Of a stretch of DNA of 64,000 nucleotides, positions 33,743 to 41,815 are shown piece after piece. The position numbers were made by a program, and so were the translations under genes. This DNA is from Rhodospirillales bacterium (GTDB taxonomy: Bacteria > Pseudomonadota > Alphaproteobacteria > Acetobacterales > Acetobacteraceae). The notes beneath the pieces were generated by a model. It was given only the letters and a program-made list of their open reading frames with translations. It was not told where the DNA came from and ran no database searches. The stretch is taken from assembly GCA_025362815.1 (NCBI GenBank), contig JANYFG010000039.1:1-64000 (forward strand), in the 5' to 3' direction. Within the stretch, counting starts at the first letter, position 1. Every line of letters begins with the position of its first letter.

Positions 33743-34879
33743 ATGACAGTTTTTCCGCCGACCCGGCAAGCCGGCCTTGCCCGCCTTGAAGCCTTCACCC
33801 CGCATATGGGCCTCGCCTACGCGAACGGCCGCAATACCGATCCAGGCGACTTCGAACGCAACGCCGTGTCCATGCTGTCGCCGTATCTGCGCCGCCGCCT
33901 GATCACCGAGGCGGAGGTGGTGGGTGTTGCGATGACGACCCATCGCGGGGCGGCCGAAAAATTCATCCACGAGGTCGCCTGGCGCGGCTATTTCAAGGGC
34001 TGGCTGGAACAGCACCCCTCGGTGTGGACGGATTATCTCGACCAGCATCGCCACGCCGAGAACCGGCTTGCCACCGAAAGTGGGCTGCGCCGGGTTTATC
34101 ACGATGCCTGCGAAGGGCGCACCGGCATCGATGGGTTCGACGCCTGGGCCCAATCCCTGGTGGCCGACAACTGGCTGCACAACCACACCCGCATGTGGTT
34201 CGCCAGCATCTGGATCTTCACGTTGCGGCTGCCCTGGGCGTTGGGTGCCGCGTTCTTCATGCGCCATCTGCTCGACGGCGACCCCGCCAGCAACACGTTG
34301 TCGTGGCGCTGGGTGGCGGGGCTGCACACGCGCGGCAAGCACTACGTGGCGCGCGCAGACAACATCGCCCGCTACACGGAGGGTCGGTTCGATCCCAGGG
34401 GGCAGCTGGACGAGGCGCCGGACTGTCTGACGGAGCAGACCGAGCACACGCGGGTGAGACTGGCACCGGCGGACCCGCTGCCCGGCGTTCCGGCTTCGGT
34501 GCTGCTGCATGACGAGGACCTGTGTTTTGCCATCCCCCCGGCGGCGGGGGAGGTGGCTATCTTCACCACCGCCGACGGTGCCGATCCGGTGCGCGCGTTC
34601 ACCGCGGCGGCGACGCAGGACATGGTGGCGCGCGCCGGACGCGACGTGACGTTTCTGGCGCCGGATGAGGTGGCGGGTTGGGTGCAGGCGCAAAAGGGCC
34701 CGGTGGTCACGCCCTGGGCGCCGGTGGGCCCTACGGCATCCGCCCTTTCCGGCCTGGGATTGCTGCGTGTTCGGCGGCCCTGGGACGAGGCCATCTGGCC
34801 GCACGCCACCAAGGGGTTCTTTCAGGTCAGGCAGCGCCTGCCGGACCTGCTGCCGGCGCTGGTGGAAGGATCGGCCTGA
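33743..34879 (+). CDS. Cryptochrome/photolyase FAD-binding domain protein without N-terminal antenna domain
   Basis: A 378-aa protein whose N-terminal 230 residues match the helical FAD-binding domain of photolyases: 'FIHEVAWRGYFKGWLEQHP', 'NHTRMWFASIWIF', 'FMRHLLDGDPASNTLSWRWVAGLHT'. The usual N-terminal Rossmann (antenna) domain is missing. Instead about 125 residues follow the FAD domain ('EVAIFTTADGADPVRAFTAAATQD'), alpha/beta in character. The ATG at 33743 is close to GGAGG (two bases), an unusually short spacing. The last 53 bp overlap the end of the convergent alkA gene. It may be a reduced or domain-swapped photolyase; DNA repair activity is not certain. Confidence 0.82.
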   Translation: MTVFPPTRQAGLARLEAFTPHMGLAYANGRNTDPGDFERNAVSMLSPYLRRRLITEAEVVGVAMTTHRGAAEKFIHEVAWRGYFKGWLEQHPSVWTDYLDQHRHAENRLATESGLRRVYHDACEGRTGIDGFDAWAQSLVADNWLHNHTRMWFASIWIFTLRLPWALGAAFFMRHLLDGDPASNTLSWRWVAGLHTRGKHYVARADNIARYTEGRFDPRGQLDEAPDCLTEQTEHTRVRLAPADPLPGVPASVLLHDEDLCFAIPPAAGEVAIFTTADGADPVRAFTAAATQDMVARAGRDVTFLAPDEVAGWVQAQKGPVVTPWAPVGPTASALSGLGLLRVRRPWDEAIWPHATKGFFQVRQRLPDLLPALVEGSA

Positions 34880-35492
34880 TCTTCTTGCCTTCGTCGGCCG
34901 CGCGCCACAGATACCAGGCGGCGGTGCTGCGAAACGGCGCCCATGGCAGGCCGAGTTCGGCCAACGCCTTGGGTTTGGGCTGCACCGCCAGGCCGTGGAT
35001 CAACCGGTAGCCTTCGCGCACGCCGAAATCGTCCACCGGCAGGATATCCGGCCGCCCGGCATCCATCAGCAGCATCTCCACCGTCCAGCGGCCCACGCCG
35101 CGTATGGTGACGAGACGGGCGATCAGCGTGTCGTCGTCCAGCCGCGCCATCTCGTCATGGTCCGGCACGACGCCCTCGGCGGTTTTGAGCGCGATGTCGC
35201 GGATGGCGGCCACCTTGGCCTGGCTGAACCCGGTGGCACGCAGCGCTGCGTCCGGCTGTTCGAGAATGAGCGCGGGGGGCGGGAAGTCGTGGTCTGGGAA
35301 CAGCGCCAGGAACCGGGCGAAGATCGTCTCGGCCGCGCGGCCGTGCAACTGCTGATGGGCGATGGCGCGCACCAGCTTGGCGTAGGGCGATCGCCCGTCA
35401 TCCGGCTTTTCCACGCGCGGCCCGATGCGCTTGACGAGCATCCTGAATTTCGGGCATGTGCGCGACAGGTGCGCCTGGGCTGTGCGATGCAT
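34827..35492 (-). CDS. DNA-3-methyladenine glycosylase II (AlkA-type, HhH-GPD)
   Basis: A 221-aa HhH-GPD glycosylase. 'LVRAIAHQQLHGRAAETIFARF' is the N-terminal conserved helix, 'LVTIRGVGRWTVEMLLM' the helix-hairpin-helix, and the catalytic Asp is in 'ILPVDDFGVREGY'. It excises alkylated bases. It starts four bases after the lactate-permease stop, so it may be cotranscribed with it, and overlaps the photolyase-like gene tail to tail. The two repair-type genes converging is notable. Length fits the short bacterial MAG group. Confidence 0.9.
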   Translation of the reverse strand: MHRTAQAHLSRTCPKFRMLVKRIGPRVEKPDDGRSPYAKLVRAIAHQQLHGRAAETIFARFLALFPDHDFPPPALILEQPDAALRATGFSQAKVAAIRDIALKTAEGVVPDHDEMARLDDDTLIARLVTIRGVGRWTVEMLLMDAGRPDILPVDDFGVREGYRLIHGLAVQPKPKALAELGLPWAPFRSTAAWYLWRAADEGKKIRPILPPAPAAGPAGAA

Positions 35493-35496
35493 AGGA

Positions 35497-36891
35497 TTAT
35501 CCGATCATGATCGAGGCGATACCCACCAGCAGCGCGATCCCCGCCACCGGCCACATGATCCGCCAGATTGCCGCGGGCGTCACCTTTCCACCCACCAGCC
35601 CCGCCGCCACCGCGATGAGCTGGGGCGAGATCACCAGCGCCAGCGTGCCGTTCTGCACCGCCGGCAGCACGGTGGCACCCAGGCCCGCGGCGCGGCCGAG
35701 GGCGGCCTGCAGCGGCATCATCGCCGCGTTGCCGCCCACGTTGGTGCCCGCGAAGAAGCCCGACACCACGGCCAGCACGGGTGACGCGAAGGGTGCCGCC
35801 TTGCCGAGACCTTCCACCAGCGCGTGGGCCAGCGCCACCGGCACCCCGGCATTGGACAGCACGCGCGCCAGCACCACGAAACCCAGCAGCGCGATGGCGG
35901 GCCTGCGCGCGCGCGCCAGGGCGGTGCCCACGAAACGCGCGCCATGGCCGCCCAGCAGGGTCATGATCCCGGCCGCCAGCCAGATCGAGACCATCGCGTG
36001 GTTGAGTGGCAATGCCGGAAGATCGTTGAACGGGCGCATGAATGGCGGATGCGCCCAAAGCTGGCTTGCGAGGAGCAGGCCGGTCAGCAGCAGATAAGGC
36101 CCCGCCGCTTCGGAGATCCGCCGCCAGTCCGCCCACGATCGCGGTGGGTTCGCCGCGAGCAGGCGCACCGACAGCACCGTGCCGGTGGCGAGCAGTCCGC
36201 ATAGCTGCCACGGCAGAATTTGGTGGCCGAGCACGAGCAGCGAGCCCACCGCCGCCACCCACACGATCTGTGACAGTCGGGTGGCCCATGCCACGCGCAC
36301 CCCGTCGCGGGCGCACCACCACCAGAACAGCGGCAAGAGCAGCAGCAGCGTGGGTGCCAGCAGCCAGGCATTGCGCGTCGCCAGGTCTTGCGGGTCGATC
36401 CCTGCCAGGGCCGCGCCGATCGCGGTGCCGGGGCCCAGGCCGCCCCAGGGAATGATCGTCTGCGCCATCAGCCCGATCGCCGCGGCGGACGCCCCCGCCA
36501 CGCCCGCCGCCCGCACCGCGCCGATGGCGAACACGGTGCCCACGCCGAACCCCGTGACCGCTTCGGCGAACGGCCCCAGCAGAAACGCCGCGGTGAACAG
36601 CCGATGCGCGGGCGCCACCGGGGTCGGCTGCGGGCGGGCTGTGGCGCGATGGCTGACGGCTGCATGAAACACCAGGCCGCCCGAGATGATGCCCACCGGG
36701 ATCACCGCCAGCCAAAGCCCCTGCGCCAGGCTGCCCGACAGAAACGCCGCCATGCCGCCGCCGCCCACGTGCAGCCAGGCCGCCGGCAGCGCCAGCGCCA
36801 TGGCCGCCACGCATGACAGGAACGGCCCTGCCCGGCCGGTGGCGAGCAGGGCCACGAGGGCGAACAGCGGAAGGGCCTGGATGAACAACAT
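35497..36891 (-). CDS. L-lactate permease family transporter
   Basis: A 464-aa polytopic membrane protein (about 12 hydrophobic segments) related to LldP. 'GPFAEAVTGFGVGTVFAIGAVRAAGV' and 'FFAGTNVGGNAAMMPLQAALG' followed by 'ISPQLIAVAAGLVG' correspond to conserved loops of the family. It is shorter than LldP (about 550 aa). The ATG at 36891 is taken; the ORF track uses TTG 36939, and neither has a clear ribosome-binding site. It would import lactate or glycolate with protons. An Ldh-type dehydrogenase is encoded about 25 kb away, but no link is shown. Confidence 0.82.
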   Translation of the reverse strand: MLFIQALPLFALVALLATGRAGPFLSCVAAMALALPAAWLHVGGGGMAAFLSGSLAQGLWLAVIPVGIISGGLVFHAAVSHRATARPQPTPVAPAHRLFTAAFLLGPFAEAVTGFGVGTVFAIGAVRAAGVAGASAAAIGLMAQTIIPWGGLGPGTAIGAALAGIDPQDLATRNAWLLAPTLLLLLPLFWWWCARDGVRVAWATRLSQIVWVAAVGSLLVLGHQILPWQLCGLLATGTVLSVRLLAANPPRSWADWRRISEAAGPYLLLTGLLLASQLWAHPPFMRPFNDLPALPLNHAMVSIWLAAGIMTLLGGHGARFVGTALARARRPAIALLGFVVLARVLSNAGVPVALAHALVEGLGKAAPFASPVLAVVSGFFAGTNVGGNAAMMPLQAALGRAAGLGATVLPAVQNGTLALVISPQLIAVAAGLVGGKVTPAAIWRIMWPVAGIALLVGIASIMIG

Positions 36892-37033
36892 CACGCCAAT
36901 CTGGCCGCCGGAGGGGACAGGCCACAAGCCGACACTCAATCGTGAAGGTCTGAGCCGACATGCAAATCAAACTTAGCTTGAATCGCCTTCATTGAGGGAT
37001 TGTAATGCCAGCGTAGAAGAAGGTGCCCCGTTC

Positions 37034-37249
37034 ATGGCCCCCCTGTACCGCCTGAGCTTTCGCCGATCCGATGCCGAACGCGACGACGCCGACCGTCAGA
37101 CCTCCGGCCTGCTCGCGCTCGTGCTCATACTGGCCATCGTGGTCGCCAGCCTGTTCCTGGTCAAACGCCTGCACGCCGCCTCCGCGATCGAGGACTGCCT
37201 GATGATGGGACGTTCGAACTGCGATGTGATGGTCTCGCTGCAACACTGA
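37034..37249 (+). CDS. Small single-pass membrane protein
   Basis: A 71-aa protein with one hydrophobic helix ('SGLLALVLILAIVVASLFLV') preceded by charged residues and followed by 'IEDCLMMGRSNCDVM', with two Cys. I recall similar short proteins in other alphaproteobacteria with this C-terminal pattern, but no function. The inner ATG at 37034 is chosen because the helix and pattern follow it directly; GAAGAAGG lies about ten bases upstream. Alone between divergent neighbours. Confidence 0.65.
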   Translation: MAPLYRLSFRRSDAERDDADRQTSGLLALVLILAIVVASLFLVKRLHAASAIEDCLMMGRSNCDVMVSLQH

Positions 37250-37321
37250 CCGGCCGGCGCATTTGCCTTCTGCGGGTTCCGTGGCACGCTCGCCGCCTGG
37301 AACGCCGACGGGAGTGGCCAC

Positions 37322-38014
37322 ATGCGCGTAGCGGACATGGATTGGCGGATGATCGAGGATTGGACCCGGTCGGATGATCGCGTCATCCTGCCGCTCGGCA
37401 GCACCGAGCAACATGGCGGCCTATCGCTGATGGTCGATGCCATTTTGTCCGAACGCGTGGCTGTCGAGGCGGCCGAGCCGCTGGGTGTGCCGGTCTATCC
37501 CTCGATGCCCTACGGCCTTGCGCCTTATTTCCAGGCGTTTCCAGGCAGCGTGACGCTGCGGGTTTCGACCTATGTGGAGCTGGTGCGCGATGTGCTGGAC
37601 AGCCTGAAACGCTCGGGCTTTCGTCGGATCCTGATTGTGAACGGCCATGGCGGCAACCAGCCGGCGGCGGCGCTGGCGCAGGAATGGATGATGGACAATC
37701 CCGATTGCCGCGTGCGCTTTCACGATTGGTGGCGCGCGCCGCAGACCTGGGCGGCGGTGCAGGCGACGGACCCGCAAGGCAGCCACGCCAACTGGATGGA
37801 GAACTTCCCCTGGACGCGCCTGCCCACCACGCCGGCGGACGCGGACAAGCCGATGGTCGACACCGCCATGATGAAGACCTTCCCGCCCTTCGAATCGCGG
37901 CAGATGCTGGAGGACGGCAGTTTCGGCGGCCGCACCCAACGCTCCGACAATGAGATGCTGGCCATCTGGCAGGTGGCCGTGAGCGAGACCCGGAGCCTGT
38001 TGGACGCATGGTGA
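37322..38014 (+). CDS. Creatininase family protein
   Basis: A 230-aa metal-dependent amidohydrolase. 'VILPLGSTEQHGGLSLMVDAIL' provides the Glu/His metal ligands (the usual HLP is GLS here) and 'ILIVNGHGGNQ' is the second motif; 'PSMPYGLAPY' and 'FPGSVTLR' also fit. Family members open creatinine or other cyclic amides, or act in mycofactocin and formamide chemistry. It overlaps the next gene by 7 bp, so it forms an operon with the ketopantoate reductase-like and SDR genes. In such clusters the substrate is probably a lactam or amide; not determinable here. Confidence 0.86.
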   Translation: MRVADMDWRMIEDWTRSDDRVILPLGSTEQHGGLSLMVDAILSERVAVEAAEPLGVPVYPSMPYGLAPYFQAFPGSVTLRVSTYVELVRDVLDSLKRSGFRRILIVNGHGGNQPAAALAQEWMMDNPDCRVRFHDWWRAPQTWAAVQATDPQGSHANWMENFPWTRLPTTPADADKPMVDTAMMKTFPPFESRQMLEDGSFGGRTQRSDNEMLAIWQVAVSETRSLLDAW

Positions 38015-39015
38015 GCATTCTCATCTGGGGCGCCGGGGCCATCGGCGGCTCCGTGGGCGCCTATCTGGCGCGCGCCGGCCACGACATCACGTTCGTGGAC
38101 ATCGACGCCGCGCATGTGGCCGCCATCAACGCCTCCGGCCTTCGGATCGTGGGGCCGGTGGAGGCGTTTACGGCCCATGCGCCCGCTTTCACGCCCGGTG
38201 CGGTGACGGGTGTGTGGGACCGCATCTTCCTGTGCGTGAAGGCCCACCACACCCACGCGGCCGCCACCGCCCTGGCCCCGCATCTGGGTGCGGACGGCTA
38301 CGTGCTCTCCTTGCAGAACGGCCTGAACGAATTGGAGATCGAGGCCATCGTGGGTCGCGCGCGCACCATCGGCGCCTTCGTGAATTTCGGCGCCGACTGG
38401 ATGGCGCCCGGCGAGGTGATGCTGGGCAACCGCGCCGCCGTGGTGCTGGGCGAGCTTGACGGCGCGATGACCGAACGGCTCGCATCCCTGCTGGTCACGA
38501 TGCAGGATTTCGAGCCCAACGCCATCTCCACGCCGGACATCTGGGGCTATCTTTGGGGCAAGATGGGCTACGGCGCGATGCTGTTCGCCCAGGCGCTGGG
38601 ACAGGCCTCCATCCCGCACTGCCTGGGCAACCCCGCCTTGCTCGGCCTTTGGCGCAGGCTGGGCGGCGAGGCGGTTGCGGTGGGCCTGGCGGAGGGTGCC
38701 CGGCTGCGCGGCTTCAACGGCTTCGACCCGCAGGCCTTCACACCCCAGGCCACCCTCGCCCAGGCGCAGGCCAGCGTGGACGCCATGGTGGCGTTCAACG
38801 CCGGCAGCGCCAAGACCCATTCCGGCGTGTGGCGCGACCTCGCCGTTCGCAAGCGTCAGACCGAGGTCGACAGCCAGATTGCGCCCATTTCGGCCATCGG
38901 CGCCCGGCACGGCCTCGCGTGTCCCACCATCGACCGCCTGGTTCGCATGATCCACGAGGTGGAGGCCGGCACGCGGCCCATGGTGGATCAAAACCTTCTG
39001 GAGCTCGCCGCATGA
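38008..39015 (+). CDS. Ketopantoate reductase family (PanE/ApbA-like) protein
   Basis: A 335-aa NAD(P)-dependent 2-keto-acid reductase. The Rossmann motif 'ILIWGAGAIGGSVGAYLARAGHDI', 'LSLQNGLNELEIEAIVG' and 'LWGKMGYGAM' (with the catalytic Lys) are visible, and the C-terminal helical domain is complete. No panB or panC is near, and the operon partners are catabolic, so a dedicated pantothenate role is unlikely. The start overlaps the creatininase gene and the stop overlaps the SDR start (ATGA). Confidence 0.88.
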   Translation: MVSILIWGAGAIGGSVGAYLARAGHDITFVDIDAAHVAAINASGLRIVGPVEAFTAHAPAFTPGAVTGVWDRIFLCVKAHHTHAAATALAPHLGADGYVLSLQNGLNELEIEAIVGRARTIGAFVNFGADWMAPGEVMLGNRAAVVLGELDGAMTERLASLLVTMQDFEPNAISTPDIWGYLWGKMGYGAMLFAQALGQASIPHCLGNPALLGLWRRLGGEAVAVGLAEGARLRGFNGFDPQAFTPQATLAQAQASVDAMVAFNAGSAKTHSGVWRDLAVRKRQTEVDSQIAPISAIGARHGLACPTIDRLVRMIHEVEAGTRPMVDQNLLELAA

Positions 39016-39752
39016 ATATTCGTTTTGACGGCAAGACCGTGGCCGTGAGCGGCGCCGGGCAGGGTTTTGGCCGTGTGATCGCGCAGAGCTTCGCCGATCT
39101 CGGCGCCACCGTGCATGGCTGCGACATTCTGGCGGACGGGCTGGCCACCACGTCCGCCGGCCGGAACATCGGCACCGCCCTGGTCGACCTCACCGACCGC
39201 AAGGCGGGTGCGGCGTGGATCGAGAAGATCGGGCGGGTGGACATTCTGGTCAACAACGCCGGCGGCGTGGGCGGGCAGACGCAGCACCCGCTGGAGGACG
39301 TGCCCGACGCGGATTGGGACCGGCTGTTCGACATCAACGTCAACGCCGCCATGGTGCTGTCGCGCGCGGCGGCACCCGGCATGAAGGCCCACGGCGCGGG
39401 GCGCATCGTCAACATCAGCTCCGGCGCCGGATTGCAGGCGTCGCTGACCGGCATTCAGGCTTATTGCAGCGCCAAGCACGCCGTGATCGGTCTCACGCGC
39501 CAGTTGGCGCACGAGCTGGGCGCGTTCGGCATCACGGTGAATTCGGTGGCGCCGGGGTTCGTTCTCAGCAATCCCGCCACCGAGGCGCAATGGGATTCCT
39601 ACGGTGCCGAGGGGCAGAAGGCCCTGGTGTCGCGCATTGCGCTGAAACGGCTGGGGACCGCGCAGGACATTGCGAACGGGGTGATTTTCTTTGCCTCGGA
39701 TCTGGCTGCTTTCGTGAACGGGCAGATATTGTCGGTGGATGGGGGAAGGTAG
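39012..39752 (+). CDS. SDR family oxidoreductase
   Basis: A 246-aa short-chain dehydrogenase with 'VAVSGAGQGFGRVIAQSFADLG', 'DILVNNAGGVGG', the Ser in 'VNISSGAG' and 'YCSAKHAVIG', ending 'QILSVDGGR'. The real start is the ATG at 39012; the ORF-track version is a read-through from inside the upstream gene. Last gene of the three-gene operon. A complete A+B hairpin element begins directly after the TAG stop and separates it from the convergent ABC exporter gene. Confidence 0.9.
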   Translation: MNIRFDGKTVAVSGAGQGFGRVIAQSFADLGATVHGCDILADGLATTSAGRNIGTALVDLTDRKAGAAWIEKIGRVDILVNNAGGVGGQTQHPLEDVPDADWDRLFDINVNAAMVLSRAAAPGMKAHGAGRIVNISSGAGLQASLTGIQAYCSAKHAVIGLTRQLAHELGAFGITVNSVAPGFVLSNPATEAQWDSYGAEGQKALVSRIALKRLGTAQDIANGVIFFASDLAAFVNGQILSVDGGR

Positions 39753-39753
39753 G

Positions 39754-39850
39754 ATTCTTCTTTTTCTGAAGAAAAAGAAGCAAAAAGACTTTCATCCATT
39801 AGGAAAACTAAGCGAATGAAGTTTTTTGGTTCTTTTTTTCACAAAAGAAC
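39754..39850 (-). repeat. AT-rich three-hairpin element, modules A+B
   Basis: In reverse orientation: B (stem CTTCTTTTTC-TGAA-GAAAAAGAAG), CAAAAAGACTTTCATC, a spacer, then A (GAATGAAGTTTTTTG plus the 9-bp stem). A carries a small change in the palindrome (TTTTTTTCACAAAAGAAC). It sits between convergent genes, one base after one stop codon and four before the other. A-tract and T-tract flank the central stem. Confidence 0.85.
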
Positions 39851-39853
39851 TGC

Positions 39854-41665
39854 TTAAGCCTCCACCACCTGCTTGCGCAACAAATCACGATAAGGCCCCG
39901 GCCGTTGCGACAGCTCGTCCGGCGAGCCGTCGTCGATCACGCGGCCATCCTCCATCACCACGATGCGATCGAAATTGCGCAATGTGCTCAGCCGGTGCGC
40001 CACGGCGATGACGGTGCGGCCCTGCATGAGATTGTCGAGCGCGTGCTGGATGGCGTGTTCGCTGTCGCTGTCGAGCGCGGAGGTTGCTTCGTCGAGCAGC
40101 AGGATCGGCGCGTCCTTCAGCAGCGCGCGGGCGATGGCAAGGCGTTGGCGCTGGCCGCCGGAGAGTTTGGCGCCGCGGTCGCCGACCATGGTGTGGAACC
40201 CCTCCGGCAGTGCCTCGATGAAGTCGCGGCAGCGCGCCACGTTGGCCGCCGCCAGCACCTGGTCGTCTGACGCGTCGGGCCGGGCATAGCGGATGTTCTC
40301 GAGGACGGATCGGTGAAACAGCGAGATGTCCTGCGGCACGATGGCCATGGCGTCGCGCAGGCTTTGCTGCGTGATCCCCGTGATATCCTGGCCATCGACC
40401 GAAATGCGGCCGGACTGCACGTCGTGGAAGCGCTGCAGCAGCGACACCACGGTGGATTTTCCCGCACCGGATGCGCCCACCAGACCCACGCGCTGGCCGG
40501 TGGGGATGCGCAGGCTGAATTGATCGAGCACCGGCTTGCGACCGGGATAGGCGAAGGTGACGTCGGCGAACACCACGTCGCCTTGCAAGGCGATCAGCTT
40601 CTGGGCGTCGGCGCGGTCCGTCAGGTCGTGCGGCACGAGCAGCGCGCCCAGGGCTTCGTCCATGCGGGCAATGTTCTGCGTGAGCTCGACGAGCGCCACC
40701 GCGAGGTCGCGCGTGCCGTGCAGGATGGTGAAGCCCAGCGAGCAGATCAGCACCAGGTCGCCGGCGCTGGCGGTGCCGGCCTGCCACATGGTGATGCCCC
40801 AGCCCAGTAGCCCCGCGGTGACCACAGCTGTCATCACGGCGTGGATCAGACGCAGCTTCTCCATGTAAAGGAGGCTGCGGCGGCGTGCCCGCATTTCGGT
40901 GGCCATGCGGTCGCCGAAGCGGGACTGCTCGCGGAACGTGGCCCCGAAGGCACGCACCACGCCCATGTTGCTGATGACATCGACGAGTTCGCCGTCCACC
41001 GCCGCCGCTTCATGCGCGTAGGCGCGGTGCAGCGGCGTGCCGTTGCGGGCCAGCAGGAATATCACGAGGGCCATCGACGCACCGATGCCGGCCAGCGCGA
41101 GCCCCATCATCGGCTGCACGGTGGAGATCAAGGCGATGGCGATGACGACGGCAAGGCAGGGCGGCAGCACGTTCCAGCTCAGCACGTTCTCGGTTTGAAA
41201 CATGGCCTGCGCGGTGGAGGTGACGCGGCCCGCCAGCGTGCCCGGCAGGCGTTCGGCGTAATAGGAGGGTGCGTGCCCGGCGAGATGGGCGAACAGGTCG
41301 CGCCGCACCTGGCCGGTGACGCGCACGAAGCTGAACGCCGCCATGCCGCAGCCCACGCGCCACATCAAATTGTCGGCGGTGATCAGCGCGCACAGCAGCG
41401 CGAACGCTGCCCACACGTCGCCGCCGCCTTGCGTGCCCATACCATGCGTGCCCAGACCTTGCGCACCGGGGCCTTTCGACACCGCGTCGATCAGGGATTT
41501 CATGCCGTATTGCGTGGTGACGGACGCCGCCACCGCCAGCACCACGGCGCCCAGCACCACGGCATGGCCCGCCGGATTCTGCGCCACGTAGCGCCACAGG
41601 AAGGCGATCGGGCGATGGCGGTAGGAGGTGAGGTCGGGCGCGCCACCGGGATCGGACATGAGCAT
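39854..41665 (-). CDS. ABC exporter, fused permease and ATPase (half-transporter)
   Basis: A 603-aa type-IV ABC half-transporter: six membrane helices (about 25-345) and a C-terminal nucleotide-binding domain with Walker A 'VGASGAGKST', signature 'LSGGQRQRLAIARALL' and Walker B 'ILLLDEATSALDSDSE'. It would function as a homodimer, exporting a lipid or drug-like substrate. Between the first two helices is a Gly-rich loop with GLGTHGMGTQGGG, apparently from short duplications. The ORF track extends it by 412 codons antisense to the glycosyltransferase; the ATG at 41665 is the reasonable start. Divergent from the glycosyltransferase gene. Confidence 0.88.
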   Translation of the reverse strand: MLMSDPGGAPDLTSYRHRPIAFLWRYVAQNPAGHAVVLGAVVLAVAASVTTQYGMKSLIDAVSKGPGAQGLGTHGMGTQGGGDVWAAFALLCALITADNLMWRVGCGMAAFSFVRVTGQVRRDLFAHLAGHAPSYYAERLPGTLAGRVTSTAQAMFQTENVLSWNVLPPCLAVVIAIALISTVQPMMGLALAGIGASMALVIFLLARNGTPLHRAYAHEAAAVDGELVDVISNMGVVRAFGATFREQSRFGDRMATEMRARRRSLLYMEKLRLIHAVMTAVVTAGLLGWGITMWQAGTASAGDLVLICSLGFTILHGTRDLAVALVELTQNIARMDEALGALLVPHDLTDRADAQKLIALQGDVVFADVTFAYPGRKPVLDQFSLRIPTGQRVGLVGASGAGKSTVVSLLQRFHDVQSGRISVDGQDITGITQQSLRDAMAIVPQDISLFHRSVLENIRYARPDASDDQVLAAANVARCRDFIEALPEGFHTMVGDRGAKLSGGQRQRLAIARALLKDAPILLLDEATSALDSDSEHAIQHALDNLMQGRTVIAVAHRLSTLRNFDRIVVMEDGRVIDDGSPDELSQRPGPYRDLLRKQVVEA

Positions 41666-41670
41666 CGTCA

Positions 41671-41685
41671 CTTCATGACATGAAG
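41671..41685. promoter_or_regulatory. Palindrome before ABC exporter start
   Basis: CTTCATG-A-CATGAAG, a perfect 15-bp palindrome, lies five bases upstream of the exporter's start codon and would overlap its ribosome-binding region. It could be an operator or a small mRNA hairpin. Prediction only. Confidence 0.35.
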
Positions 41686-41708
41686 CCATACTCTGCATCG
41701 CCAATGCG

Positions 41709-41773
41709 GCCACAATTTGGCACGGGGGCTGATTCGCCGGCTTGGTCTGCGTTGTTTTGCCACAATTCGACAC
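41709..41773. promoter_or_regulatory. 15-bp direct repeats in a divergent promoter region
   Basis: GCCACAATTTGGCAC (41709-41723) and GCCACAATTCGACAC (41759-41773) are direct repeats with two mismatches, exactly 50 bp apart, in the 150-bp gap between the divergent ABC exporter and glycosyltransferase genes. The first contains a GCCA-N5-TGGC dyad. They may be a pair of regulator-binding sites. Prediction only. Confidence 0.4.
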
Positions 41774-41815
41774 TAAGGTCCGACGCGTCATCCATTGCAG
41801 CCGAGGCACCCCCCT

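Noticed and set aside
41715-41734. Possible sigma-54 promoter (TTGGCACGGGGGCTGAT)
   Set aside because: The -24 GG element fits, but the -12 GC is GA here, so it does not meet the consensus.
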